A stretch of DNA of 64,000 nucleotides from Aliisedimentitalea scapharcae. Its GTDB lineage: Bacteria > Pseudomonadota > Alphaproteobacteria > Rhodobacterales > Rhodobacteraceae. The stretch spans positions 3,410,001-3,474,000 of the forward strand of contig NZ_CP123584.1 of the NCBI RefSeq assembly GCF_045277565.1. The letters are read 5' to 3'. Made by a program: the position numbers and the translations under genes. Below are positions 50,030 through 58,979 of the stretch, one piece after another. The notes under the pieces were generated by a model. It was not told the DNA's origin. It saw only the letters and a program-made list of their open reading frames with translations, and did not search any database. Positions within the stretch are counted from its first letter, which is position 1; each line of letters begins with the position of its first letter.

Positions 50030-50440
50030 ATGGAAGTTCTAGATATTGGTGTTTTGTCGGAACAAAGCGGTGTTCCCCCGTCCACGCTGCGGTATTACGA
50101 GGAAATCGGCCTGATTCAATCCGTGGGACGGCGGGGGCTGCGGCGGCAGTTCGAAAGATTGACGGTCACGCAACTCGCCCTGATTTCATTGGGGAAAATG
50201 GCCGGATTTTCGCTCGAAGACATCAAGGGCATGTTCGCCAAGGACGGCACCCCGCAATTGCCGCGTGCCGAACTGCACCTTCGCGCAGATATGCTGGAAG
50301 AGCAGATTCGCGGCCTGTCCAGACTGCGCGACGCGATGCGACACGTCGCGGATTGTCCGGCAGAAACTCATCTGGACTGCCCAAAATTCCAACACCTCAT
50401 GAAATTTGCGGCGCGCTCTGCCAATACACAAAAGCGATGA
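50030..50440 (+). CDS. MerR family transcriptional regulator
   Basis: The product is 136 residues starting at ATG 50030 (MEVLDIGVLSEQSGVPPSTLRYYEEIGLIQ). The N-terminal helix-turn-helix with TLRYYEEIGLI is diagnostic, followed by a coiled-coil dimerisation helix. Only two Cys are seen near the C-terminus (ADCPAETHLDCPKF), so it lacks the four-Cys iron-sulfur site of SoxR. It may sense metal, thiol-reactive compounds or drugs. Likely activator of the divergent efflux gene. Confidence 0.85.
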   Translation: MEVLDIGVLSEQSGVPPSTLRYYEEIGLIQSVGRRGLRRQFERLTVTQLALISLGKMAGFSLEDIKGMFAKDGTPQLPRAELHLRADMLEEQIRGLSRLRDAMRHVADCPAETHLDCPKFQHLMKFAARSANTQKR

Positions 50441-50474
50441 TATTTGCGGTCGCCGACACGGTATCGCAAGGGGC

Positions 50475-50496
50475 GGGATGATGCATGCATCACCCC
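50475..50496. terminator. Palindrome in the merR/EamA convergent gap (possible terminator)
   Basis: TGATGCATGCATCA (50479-50492) is a perfect 14-base palindrome. With one mismatch the pairing continues into GGG and CCC. No T run follows, so the terminator assignment is tentative. It could equally be a DNA-binding site. Confidence 0.35.
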
Positions 50497-50609
50497 AGTC
50501 CCCGCCGCCCAGCACCCTGTCCCCGGTGCCCCGGTTTCCTCGTCTTGGCCACGCCTGCCGGGGTTCTGCGCTGACCCAGGCCCCATGAGCCGCGGATCAT
50601 GCCCCCAAC

Positions 50610-51536
50610 CTAGGCTTTGGGTTCTTTTGCGATAACTGTCGTCACAGTCCGCGTCGTCCGGCTTCGGGTGATTGCTATCGCGCCCAACACCAAAACACAG
50701 GCGACAATCTGGGGCGTCGTAATCGCTTCGCCAAATGCAAAAAAGCCAACCGCAAACATAGTTGGGAGCTCAATGCTCCCGATGACCGCAGTCTGCGACG
50801 CACCAATCAATGGCGAACAGATTGTGTAGATGAGCTGTGGAACAAGCGCCGTGACCAGACCAATTCCGGCGATCAAAATCCAGTCGGCCTGTCCGCTCGG
50901 GAGCAGCACAGACGCATCGGCAGTTGCCATCAGCGGCAAGAGCCCAATAACCGACCCCAGAGAAACCGACGCAATGCGTGCCAGCGGCGCGATACGGGAC
51001 AGCCTGTAGACCAGAACACATATGCCAAAGCCAAAGCCCAAAGGGGCCGCCAGTGACATCAAAAGCGTGGGGATTTGCTGTATCGGAACCGATGCCGGCG
51101 ACCCAGCTATGAGTGCCGCGACCACAATAAGACCCGAAGCCAGCAGAGCGCGCCGCGTCGGGGCATCGCCGAACAAGACCCAGGCAATGATCAACGTGAA
51201 CACCGGATAGGTCATATACAGCACGCCCACTGTCGATGCCGGCAATGTCTTTATCGCCGTAACATATCCGATCCATCCCAGACCCATTACCGCCCCGGCC
51301 GAAAGCCCCCAAAACACCTCGCGCCACGCCCTGCGGTGCACAATCAGAACAGGAAAGAGCAGAACCGCCGCAACGATATAGCGATAGAATGCGACGGCAT
51401 AAGGCGCGACCCCCTGTTCGGTCAGCCCCCGGCTGAAATAGGGAACCAGTCCGAAACAGATTGACGCGACAAGCACACCGCCCCCCGCAAGAGCATAGGA
51501 AACAGAGGGGCGTGTCTGTGTCGAACGTGTCGTCAT
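50610..51536 (-). CDS. EamA/DMT family permease
   Basis: The product is 308 residues with ten hydrophobic helices in two EamA repeats (AFYRYIVAAVLLFPVLIVHRR; STVGVLYMTYPVFTLIIAWVLFGD; TAVIGSIELPTMFAVGFFAFGE). It is separated from the tcuB-like gene by 170 bases including a hairpin, so it is probably not in that operon. Substrate unknown. Confidence 0.82.
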   Translation of the reverse strand: MTTRSTQTRPSVSYALAGGGVLVASICFGLVPYFSRGLTEQGVAPYAVAFYRYIVAAVLLFPVLIVHRRAWREVFWGLSAGAVMGLGWIGYVTAIKTLPASTVGVLYMTYPVFTLIIAWVLFGDAPTRRALLASGLIVVAALIAGSPASVPIQQIPTLLMSLAAPLGFGFGICVLVYRLSRIAPLARIASVSLGSVIGLLPLMATADASVLLPSGQADWILIAGIGLVTALVPQLIYTICSPLIGASQTAVIGSIELPTMFAVGFFAFGEAITTPQIVACVLVLGAIAITRSRTTRTVTTVIAKEPKA

Positions 51537-51664
51537 GTCCCAGCCCTAACACGGGTTCGCAAATACCAAAGCAGAAAACATGCCCGGCGGGGTTCGTCCC
51601 GCAAAATGAATCTTTCGACCCGTTGCCACCTGGCGGGTCTCTGGCCGCATTGAATTGATGTATC

Positions 51665-51700
51665 GACCAATCAGAGGACGGGCGCTTTCGCTGATTGGTC
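51665..51700 (-). terminator. Hairpin at the end of the catabolic operon
   Basis: Ten-base perfect arms GACCAATCAG (51665-51674) and CTGATTGGTC (51691-51700), seven bases after the tcuB stop. There is no T run on the minus strand, so it may act as a Rho-assisted terminator or 3'-end stabiliser rather than an intrinsic terminator. Confidence 0.5.
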
Positions 51701-51706
51701 ACTTGG

Positions 51707-52795
51707 TCATTTCTGTTGGGCGTCGCGCACCAGCGCGGCCAGGCGATAAAAGCCGTGCACCATCTTGGAAAATGGCATCAGCAGGAAAAACGCCAAAACC
51801 GTGCCCAGATGCAGGGCCAACAACAGCGGTACGGCAGCGGTGCCAGTGGCGGCGTACAGCACCAAACCCGTCACCGCGACGACGAACAACAGCAGGATAA
51901 ACGCCATTTCACCACCCCAGACCCGCGTATCCCCCAGCGACCTGTCGCCCTTGGGTTTCAACCAGGCGAGTTTGGCCGTCCCCAGTGTCAGCAAGACACC
52001 GCCTGTGATCCCCAGCAGCTTGGGCAGCGACAGCAGATCATAGGGCGCAGGCAGGTCAAAAACATAATGCATCACTGTCGCCGTTGACGTCGCCGCAAAG
52101 CACAACAAAAACCCCCACATGGTCAGCTGGTGCCCGATCCGGCGCAGGTGAGTGAACCGGTCCTCGTCTTCGAAATTGCAGCCCTCGCCATGGCCACCAG
52201 ACAGGTTTTTCAGTTTGGCAGCATCCCCAAAGGCATGTGTCAGCGCGCCCAGCGTCACCTTTTGTCCGCCGATATGCGCCCAATAGCGGCGCAGGCTGAT
52301 CGTGATCGACAGGACCGGAAACAGGAAGGCGGGGACAAAGATCGCCACCATCGCATTGTGGCTGAGGGTGGCATAAAACCCGTCTCCCCCCGCCGATCCG
52401 ATGGCCTGCACAGCCAGCAACAACACCATGAAGCCCACAATCACGGCACATGCAATCGCCACGCCAGAGCGGTGAAAGGCCTGTCCCGCGCCACGAGGCC
52501 AGGCGTGATCCTGCCAGCTGTCTTGTCGCACCTGCGCCAACACTCCGGGCAGGTTCAGCGCAAATTCATGGGGTTCGGTGTACTGACAGGCGTAATAACA
52601 CCCCCGACAGTTGTGGCACAGGTTGGCCAGCTGCGAGATGTCACCATCGCCAAAGGTCTTTTGTTTGGTGATCGCCGGGAACACCGCGCAATAGCCTTCG
52701 CAATAACGGCAGGCATTGCAGATTTCGATCTGGCGGCGGGCCTCGTCGATGGGGTTCAGGGTTTCGAACGCCTGAGGTGTTTGTTCAATGGACAT
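51707..52795 (-). CDS. TcuB-like membrane iron-sulfur protein
   Basis: The product is 362 residues, start ATG 52795 (MSIEQTPQAFETLNPIDEARRQI). Two ferredoxin-type clusters: CNACRYCEGYCAVFP (about residue 25-40) and CHNCRGCYYACQYTEPHEF (about 60-78). About six membrane helices follow. TcuB accepts electrons from the flavoprotein TcuA and passes them to the quinone pool in tricarballylate oxidation of Salmonella. Its start lies inside the last codons of the tcuA-like gene (11-base overlap). Neither tcuC nor tcuR is present here. Confidence 0.85.
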   Translation of the reverse strand: MSIEQTPQAFETLNPIDEARRQIEICNACRYCEGYCAVFPAITKQKTFGDGDISQLANLCHNCRGCYYACQYTEPHEFALNLPGVLAQVRQDSWQDHAWPRGAGQAFHRSGVAIACAVIVGFMVLLLAVQAIGSAGGDGFYATLSHNAMVAIFVPAFLFPVLSITISLRRYWAHIGGQKVTLGALTHAFGDAAKLKNLSGGHGEGCNFEDEDRFTHLRRIGHQLTMWGFLLCFAATSTATVMHYVFDLPAPYDLLSLPKLLGITGGVLLTLGTAKLAWLKPKGDRSLGDTRVWGGEMAFILLLFVVAVTGLVLYAATGTAAVPLLLALHLGTVLAFFLLMPFSKMVHGFYRLAALVRDAQQK

Positions 52796-54170
52796 AGGCG
52801 GCGGCCTCCTTGCCTGCGATGCGGCCAAAAACGGTGCCGATGGTCATGCCGAACCCGGCCAAATAGCCTTGACCCAGGATCGACCCGGCCATGGTTTCGC
52901 CGGCAGCCCACAGGTTTTGGACCGGGCCCGTGGCTCCTTGGACCTGGGCCTGTGCGTCGACCTTGAACCCGAGATAGGTAAAGGTCACACCGGGGCGCAG
53001 GGAATAGCCATAGAATGGCGGGTCGACGATGGGTCGGGCCCAGTTGGTTTTGGGTGGGTCCAATCCTTCGGTCGCCACCCCGTCCAATTCGGTCGGTTTG
53101 AAATCACCGTTTTGGCAGGCGGCGTTGAATTCAGCAATGGTGGCGGCCACCGCATCCGGCTCCAGCCCCAGTTTCACTGCCAACTCGGGGATCGTGTCGG
53201 CCGTCACCGGCGGGAACACAGACGGCATGAATAGGTCGCGCGATTTTGAATCGATGATCGAATAGGCCACCTGATCGTCTTGGGCAGCCACCAACCGTCC
53301 CCAGATCGCATAGCGTTTGGGCCAAACGTCTTCGCCTTCGTTATAGAACCGCTGACCATGGGTGTTGACCACCACGGAAAATGGCACACAGTCCAACCGG
53401 GTCACGATGCCGCCGTCGAATTTGGGGGCGCGCCCGTCAATGGCAACCGCATGGCATTGGGTCGGATCCCCAATGGATTGCACCCCCTGATCCAGCAGGT
53501 CAAACAACACATCTCCCCGGTTATAGGGCGTGCCGCGGATCAGGAAGTTTTCAGCCTCGGGTCCCCAGGCCGCAACCAACCGTTCGATATTGCCCTGAAA
53601 CCCACCCGAGGCCACGACCACTGCGCGCGGGGTCAGGCTGTGTGCAGTGCCGTGTTGGGTGAAATCGACCCGTGTGATGCGGTCGCCATCCAGTTCCAGA
53701 TGGCTCACATGCGCATCATACAGCACTTCGACGCCCAGCGCCGCAGCGGTGCGGTAATAGGCATTCACCAATGCTTTGCCGCCACCCAGAAAAAACGCAT
53801 TGGTGCGCGACAGGCTGAGCGTACCTGACAGCGACGGCTGAAACCGCACCCCATGGGCCTCCATCCAGGGTTGGCTTTCCTGGCTGCCGCGAATGGCGAT
53901 GCGGGCCAGGTTCTCGTCGGTGTTGCCCTTGGTGACCAACAGCAGGTCGTTGTAATATTCGTCTTCGCCGTAGCTGCCGGTCAGCACCGACAGCGGGCCA
54001 TCATGCATGCAGCGGAAATTGCGGGTGTGGCGCGAATTGCCGCCGCGATACTCCTTGGGCGCGCCTTCAAGGATCAGCACCCGCGCACCTGCTTCGGCAG
54101 CCGTGATTGCCGCGCACAAGGCAGCATTGCCGCCCCCGACAATCACGATATCGGGCGTTTTATTGGTCAT
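52785..54170 (-). CDS. TcuA-like FAD-dependent dehydrogenase
   Basis: The product is 461 residues starting MTNKTPDIVIVGGGNAALC at 54170. FAD motif IVIVGGGNAALCAAITAAE is followed by GGNSRHTRNFRCMHDG, characteristic of the tricarballylate dehydrogenase/fumarate reductase-like flavoproteins. The C-terminal block LWAAGETMAGSILGQGYLAGFGMTIGTVFGRIAGKEA closes the FAD site. Such enzymes dehydrogenate saturated acids to enoates. In this operon the substrate need not be tricarballylate. Overlaps both flanking genes by 11 bases. Confidence 0.85.
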   Translation of the reverse strand: MTNKTPDIVIVGGGNAALCAAITAAEAGARVLILEGAPKEYRGGNSRHTRNFRCMHDGPLSVLTGSYGEDEYYNDLLLVTKGNTDENLARIAIRGSQESQPWMEAHGVRFQPSLSGTLSLSRTNAFFLGGGKALVNAYYRTAAALGVEVLYDAHVSHLELDGDRITRVDFTQHGTAHSLTPRAVVVASGGFQGNIERLVAAWGPEAENFLIRGTPYNRGDVLFDLLDQGVQSIGDPTQCHAVAIDGRAPKFDGGIVTRLDCVPFSVVVNTHGQRFYNEGEDVWPKRYAIWGRLVAAQDDQVAYSIIDSKSRDLFMPSVFPPVTADTIPELAVKLGLEPDAVAATIAEFNAACQNGDFKPTELDGVATEGLDPPKTNWARPIVDPPFYGYSLRPGVTFTYLGFKVDAQAQVQGATGPVQNLWAAGETMAGSILGQGYLAGFGMTIGTVFGRIAGKEAAAYVH

Positions 54171-54900
54171 ATTCAGGGTGCTCTCTGTCCAGGCGTCGCA
54201 ACAGGGCGGGCCATTCTTTCCATCCGTGCGGACCGTTTTCCGGCGCGCCCCATTGCAGCAGCGGGTCAAGCGCATCAGGCGAAATCAGAATCGGGTCATC
54301 CGTCGCCGCCATCACATCCACCTGTATCTTGCATGACGCTTCGAGGTGATAGTGATACATGAACACCTCTGCCGCCGTCCGGCCCAGCGTCAGCAAACCG
54401 TGGTTCTGCAACAGCATCGTATAATTCTGCCCCAGATCCGCCGCGAGCGCCGCGCCTTCATCCGCCACGGCGGTGCTGTCCTGAAACGGGTGTGTCGCCA
54501 ACGTCCCCAGAACAAATCCCGAATGCTGCGAAATCGGCAATAATCCCTGTGGCATCGCCGACACGGCAATCCCGGCGCGCGTATGGCTGTGCAGTACAAA
54601 GTTGACGTCCGGGCGGGCCTGCAAGACCGCTGAATGGATCTCGTGCCCAGCCCGGTTGAGCACCCGCCCCGGTGTCAGCATCCGACCATCAAAGCTGATC
54701 TCACACAGCGACGACGCGGTGATTTCATCGAACAGTTCGTCGTGGGCGTTCATCAGATAGGCATCATCACGCCCCGGAATCCGGGCCGAAATATGCGTGC
54801 TGGTCAGATCGGTCCACCCATAGAGGTGACACAAACGGTAAAGGGCCGCCAATTGCTGGCGGGCCTCTCGTTCGTTTGTGGGGCGCGGGCAGGTGCTCAT
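54160..54900 (-). CDS. Class II aldolase/adducin family protein
   Basis: The product is 246 residues. The zinc-binding His pair is in FVLHSHTRAGIAVSAM (HxH), with a third His in LLQNHGLLTLG, and the Glu/Asp region in NAHDELFDEITASSLCEI. Members are zinc-dependent aldolases or decarboxylases acting on sugar phosphates, or on hydroxy-oxo acids. It lies between the TPP enzyme and the TcuA-like gene, overlapping the latter by 11 bases and three bases from the former's stop. It may cleave the aldol product formed upstream in the route. Confidence 0.85.
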   Translation of the reverse strand: MSTCPRPTNEREARQQLAALYRLCHLYGWTDLTSTHISARIPGRDDAYLMNAHDELFDEITASSLCEISFDGRMLTPGRVLNRAGHEIHSAVLQARPDVNFVLHSHTRAGIAVSAMPQGLLPISQHSGFVLGTLATHPFQDSTAVADEGAALAADLGQNYTMLLQNHGLLTLGRTAAEVFMYHYHLEASCKIQVDVMAATDDPILISPDALDPLLQWGAPENGPHGWKEWPALLRRLDREHPEYDQ

Positions 54901-54903
54901 GCT

Positions 54904-56574
54904 TTAGTCATCCGCTTTTTTGAACAGATCCTTGCGCAACGTCATCAGCGCCTTGGGGTCGATCTTGGCCTGAATAACCGTGGTCTCATTGCTGGCGATC
55001 GCCTGAACCAATGCATCGCCCAGCGCGCCGGGGCCATCGACCCAGATGCCCTTGCCCCCGCAGAGTTCGGCGAATTTGTCATAGCGTGGCGATTGGATTT
55101 CCGCCCCCAGCAAACGCCCGCCATAAAACTCCTCCTGATAGGCCTTTTCCGCGCCCCAGGCTTCGTTATCCAGAACCACCGCCACAATGGGAAGCTTGTT
55201 CTGAATGGCCGTTTGGATTTCGATCATCGTGTACCCCATGGCCCCGTCCCCCATGATCGCCACCACCGGGCGCTCTGGCGCGGCGGCCTTGGCACCGATG
55301 GCGGCAGACAGGCCAAAACCCACCAGACCAAAATCCAGCGGCGTGATCAGCGACATCGGTTGATAGTGCGCCAGACGGTCAGCACCCTGCAGACAGGTGT
55401 TGCCGGTGTCCAGCGTGACAATCGCATCCCGTGGCAACGCACCGCGCAATTCGGCCAACGCCCGACGGGGGTGCATCGGCAGGGTGGCGATTTGGGCCTC
55501 TTCAACCCGCTCGGCCATCAGGCTGGCCCAATCGTCCCGGAAGGACGCGCGCCATGCATCGGCGGCAGGCTTTTGCGTCGCGTTGGTCAATGCTTCGGCC
55601 GTCAGACGGGCATCGGCCTGCACCGCGATCTCGGCGGGGAAGTAGCGCCCAACGGCTGAACCATCAATGTCCACATGGGCAATGCGGGTGTCTGCCCCCA
55701 CATAGTCGTTGCTGTGAAAGGTCGAATTGAACCCCAGTCGCGCGCCCAGCACCACCATCACGTCGGCTTCGCGTGTCAGACGGCTGGCCACGCGGTTGCC
55801 GCGCGGACCGGCCTGTCCGGCGAACCAGGGATGGCCGTGTTCCATCACATCCGCATGCCCGGTCGATGCCACAACAGGCACCTCCAGCTTTTCGGCCAAT
55901 GCGGTCAGGGCGTCACGACCCTGCCCCCATTTAAAGCCACCGCCCGCAAAGATGACGGGACGTTGCGCGCCGGAGAGCATCGCCGCGATCGCCTCGACAT
56001 CTTCACCAGCCGCTGGGCCGGGGCGGGCGATGTTCACAGGTTTGGGGTCATTGGCCGGGACCATGTCGGCAAACAGATCGCGCGGCACATGCAACACCAC
56101 CGGCCCCCGACGGCCCGAGTTGGCCAGACGAATTGCGTCCTCCAGCATCGCAGGCAGGCGTGCCGCGTCGCTGACCAGTACCGATTTCTTGCTGATCGGG
56201 GCGAACAGCGCGACCTGGTCCACCTCCTGAAAGGTGTCCTTGGCATGGTCACAACGGCTGATGGCACCAGCAATCACCACCAGCGGGCTATACGCCAATT
56301 GCGCCTCGGCCACGGCAGTGACGATATTGACCACGCCGGGTCCGGCCTGCGCGCCCAGAACGACGCCGGGTTTGCCGGTCATCCGCGCCCAGGCGTCAGC
56401 CATATGGCCAGCCGCACGTTCATCGCGGGCACCGACGTAATTGATCGCGCCGTCCTGATACATCGCATCATAGAGTTCAAGCATCGAACCACCCAACAGC
56501 CCGAACACAGTGTCGATTCCATTGGCCTTGAGCACGCGATAGGCGGCTTCCCCGCCTGTAATCTTATTGGTCAT
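54904..56574 (-). CDS. Thiamine pyrophosphate enzyme, acetolactate synthase-like
   Basis: The protein is 556 residues in the order PYR domain, central domain, PP domain. The catalytic Glu that activates TPP is E52 in GARDERAAGHMADAWAR. The TPP/Mg motif is GDGAMGYTMIEIQ...VVLDNEA. Such enzymes decarboxylate 2-oxo acids or carboligate them; members include acetolactate synthase, sulfoacetaldehyde acetyltransferase, glyoxylate carboligase and oxalyl-CoA decarboxylase. Which of these applies cannot be told. It starts two bases after the stop of the second FAD-GcvT gene and ends three bases before the aldolase start. Confidence 0.88.
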   Translation of the reverse strand: MTNKITGGEAAYRVLKANGIDTVFGLLGGSMLELYDAMYQDGAINYVGARDERAAGHMADAWARMTGKPGVVLGAQAGPGVVNIVTAVAEAQLAYSPLVVIAGAISRCDHAKDTFQEVDQVALFAPISKKSVLVSDAARLPAMLEDAIRLANSGRRGPVVLHVPRDLFADMVPANDPKPVNIARPGPAAGEDVEAIAAMLSGAQRPVIFAGGGFKWGQGRDALTALAEKLEVPVVASTGHADVMEHGHPWFAGQAGPRGNRVASRLTREADVMVVLGARLGFNSTFHSNDYVGADTRIAHVDIDGSAVGRYFPAEIAVQADARLTAEALTNATQKPAADAWRASFRDDWASLMAERVEEAQIATLPMHPRRALAELRGALPRDAIVTLDTGNTCLQGADRLAHYQPMSLITPLDFGLVGFGLSAAIGAKAAAPERPVVAIMGDGAMGYTMIEIQTAIQNKLPIVAVVLDNEAWGAEKAYQEEFYGGRLLGAEIQSPRYDKFAELCGGKGIWVDGPGALGDALVQAIASNETTVIQAKIDPKALMTLRKDLFKKADD

Positions 56575-56576
56575 CT

Positions 56577-58979
56577 TCAGTCCTCTGAACGGGGGCGCAG
56601 GTTCTGCGGGTCAAACACCGCGTCCTCATGCACCGTCACATCGTATTCTGTATTCAAAATCTGCACTTTCAGGCCCTGCTTGGGCGTGCCCTTGCGCACG
56701 AACAACCAGCCCAGGCTTTTACCGACGGTATAGCCATAGCCGCCCGACGTGGTCAGCCCGACAATCGCGCCGTTACAGACAATTGGCTCGCCACCGTGGA
56801 TGTCGATGCCATCGGCGTGCAGTTCACCGTAAAACAGCTCCCATGTCGGGGTGCGATCCATCACTGCGTCGCGACCGACAAAATCCCGGTCGATGGCGCG
56901 CACGAACCGGTCCAGACCAACGTCATAGGGGCCGACATCAGTGGTCAGTTCACCCGACGCGCGATAGGCCTTTTCCATGCGCATGCCATTAAAGGCATAG
57001 CTGCCCAGATCGACCAGCCCGTGTTTGCCGCCCACCTCGTGCAGTGCGTCATAAAGCGTGCCCATATGTTCCAGCGGGGCGTGCAACTCCCACCCGAGTT
57101 CGCCCACGAACGACACGCGCAAGGCATAGACCGGGATGCCAGCCACGGTGATTTCCTGCCCCGACAGCCAGGGGAAGGCCGCGTTGGACAGGTCCGCATC
57201 GGTCAGGTCGGCCATGATCTTGCGACTGTTGGGTCCAGACAGCGCTAGCATTCCCCAATCGGCTGTATGATTGACCATCTGCACGTCTTCGCCGTCACAG
57301 ATGTGGGATTTGATCCAGGCAAAATCCGGGTTGGCGCGGGCAATCGGTGAGCCGGTGAAATAGCGCCCCTCGGCGATGCGCCAGATGGTCACTTCGGTTT
57401 CGAAGCGGCCCTTGGGTGTCAGCAGATGGTTCAGGGTCAGCCGCCCGTCACGCGCCGGAATTTTATTGGCCGAAATCCGATCCAACAGCTTGCCCGCGTC
57501 GCGCCCGGTGATTTCAAACTGGGCAAAGGCACACAGGTCGATGACCCCGGCCCCGGCACGGGTGGCTTTGGCCTCGGCCAGCGCATTGGCGTGCCAGGCC
57601 TGATGCCCCCACCCCATCTGTTCAACCTCGCCCACATCGCCGAAATAACGCGGACGTTCCCAGCCTGCGACTTCGCCGAACACCGCGCCTTTGGCGGCGA
57701 GACGATCATACAGAACATGCCGGTTCAACGGGCGCATGGCGTTGAACTGTTTGCCCGGAACCGGGGTGTCATGGCGGCGCATAAATTCGTCTTTGGTCCG
57801 TTCGACGATGTAATTGTCGGTCGAAAAATCCCCATATCGGCGCGGATCCATCGACCGGGTGTTGATCTCGGCCTCGCCGTGCACCATCCAATCGGCCAGC
57901 ACCTTGCCGGCACCCCCGCCCCAGGCCAGCCCAATGGACGACCCACAGGACAACCAGACATTGGGTGCGCCCGACGGGCCGACCAGCATACCGCCATCCG
58001 GCGTGTGGGTGATCGCCCCCCGCACCACGCGTTTGATGCCCAATTCCGCCAGGATCGGCATCTTGTCGAATGCCACCATCAGGAAATCGCCGATGCTGTC
58101 ATAATCGGCCTCGAACAGCTCGTTTTCGGCCTTCCACGGCGCGCCTTCGGGCATGGTCCAGACGGTGGGGCAAACGTGCCCTTCATAGATGCCGATCAGA
58201 CCGGACTTCTGCTCCTGCCGGATATACCCACCAAAGGAATTATCCCGCATCACCGGCAGTTCGGGACGGTCGGCAAATTCGGGCACAGTATCGGTGACCA
58301 GATAGTGGTGCAGGCAGGAAACGGACGGGATTTTCAACCCGAACCATTCACCGACCTGATTGGCATAAGACCCTGCGGCGATGACCACATGTTCGGCCAG
58401 AACCTCGCCGTTTTCGGTTTGCAGCAACCACATGTCACCTTTGCGCGACGCCCCTGTGACCTGATTGCGGCGTTCGATCTTGGCCCCACGGGCGCGCGAC
58501 GCGGCGGCCAGCGCCATGGTGACCGAACTGGGGTCGATGTGACCGTCTTGGAACGTCTGGATCGCCGCCTTGACGTTGTCGACCTTGTAGAACGGATTCA
58601 CCTTGGCGACCTCTTCGGGGCCGACCAGCTCCATCGGCAGGTCCAGCAAACGCCCGACCCCCATGATGGATTTCATCCAATCGACTTCGTCGTCGGTGGT
58701 GGCGATGCGAAAGCCGCCAACCTCGTGCCACCCAATGCTTTGCCCGGTTTCCTGTTCAACCCGTTTGTACAGTTCCAGCGAGGTTTTGTTGATCCAGCCG
58801 GCAATGCGGCTGCCAACGGCATGCGCGATCTGGCCCGCAGCATGCCAGGTCGACCCGGAGGTCAGTTCGGCCTTTTCAAACAGGATGGTATCGGTCCAGC
58901 CGTTTTCAGCCAATTGCAGCTGGGCCGCGACCCCCATGATGCCGCCGCCGATGATGGCGACTTGGGTTGTTCGGGTCAT
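56577..58979 (-). CDS. FAD-dependent dimethylglycine/sarcosine dehydrogenase-like enzyme 2 (FAD-GcvT)
   Basis: The protein is 800 residues. The N-terminal half is a D-amino acid oxidase-type FAD domain: VAIIGGGIMGVAAQLQLAE and SGSTWHAAGQIAH. The His of WHAAG corresponds to the residue bearing covalent FAD in mammalian dimethylglycine and sarcosine dehydrogenases. The C-terminal half is a GcvT-type folate domain (GMRMEKAYRASGELTTDVGP...FVGRDAVMDR). It oxidatively removes an N-methyl group and passes the carbon to tetrahydrofolate. Its ATG overlaps the previous gene's stop by one base (TGATG). Confidence 0.88.
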   Translation of the reverse strand: MTRTTQVAIIGGGIMGVAAQLQLAENGWTDTILFEKAELTSGSTWHAAGQIAHAVGSRIAGWINKTSLELYKRVEQETGQSIGWHEVGGFRIATTDDEVDWMKSIMGVGRLLDLPMELVGPEEVAKVNPFYKVDNVKAAIQTFQDGHIDPSSVTMALAAASRARGAKIERRNQVTGASRKGDMWLLQTENGEVLAEHVVIAAGSYANQVGEWFGLKIPSVSCLHHYLVTDTVPEFADRPELPVMRDNSFGGYIRQEQKSGLIGIYEGHVCPTVWTMPEGAPWKAENELFEADYDSIGDFLMVAFDKMPILAELGIKRVVRGAITHTPDGGMLVGPSGAPNVWLSCGSSIGLAWGGGAGKVLADWMVHGEAEINTRSMDPRRYGDFSTDNYIVERTKDEFMRRHDTPVPGKQFNAMRPLNRHVLYDRLAAKGAVFGEVAGWERPRYFGDVGEVEQMGWGHQAWHANALAEAKATRAGAGVIDLCAFAQFEITGRDAGKLLDRISANKIPARDGRLTLNHLLTPKGRFETEVTIWRIAEGRYFTGSPIARANPDFAWIKSHICDGEDVQMVNHTADWGMLALSGPNSRKIMADLTDADLSNAAFPWLSGQEITVAGIPVYALRVSFVGELGWELHAPLEHMGTLYDALHEVGGKHGLVDLGSYAFNGMRMEKAYRASGELTTDVGPYDVGLDRFVRAIDRDFVGRDAVMDRTPTWELFYGELHADGIDIHGGEPIVCNGAIVGLTTSGGYGYTVGKSLGWLFVRKGTPKQGLKVQILNTEYDVTVHEDAVFDPQNLRPRSED

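Noticed and set aside
50030..50440. SoxR
   Set aside because: The operator is SoxR-like, but the protein has only two C-terminal Cys (C-x7-C spacing visible), not the four-Cys iron-sulfur motif.
54904..56574. Sulfoacetaldehyde acetyltransferase (Xsc)
   Set aside because: The TPP fold fits, but the length is shorter than I expect for Xsc, and no phosphate acetyltransferase or taurine gene is adjacent, so the specific name is not supported.
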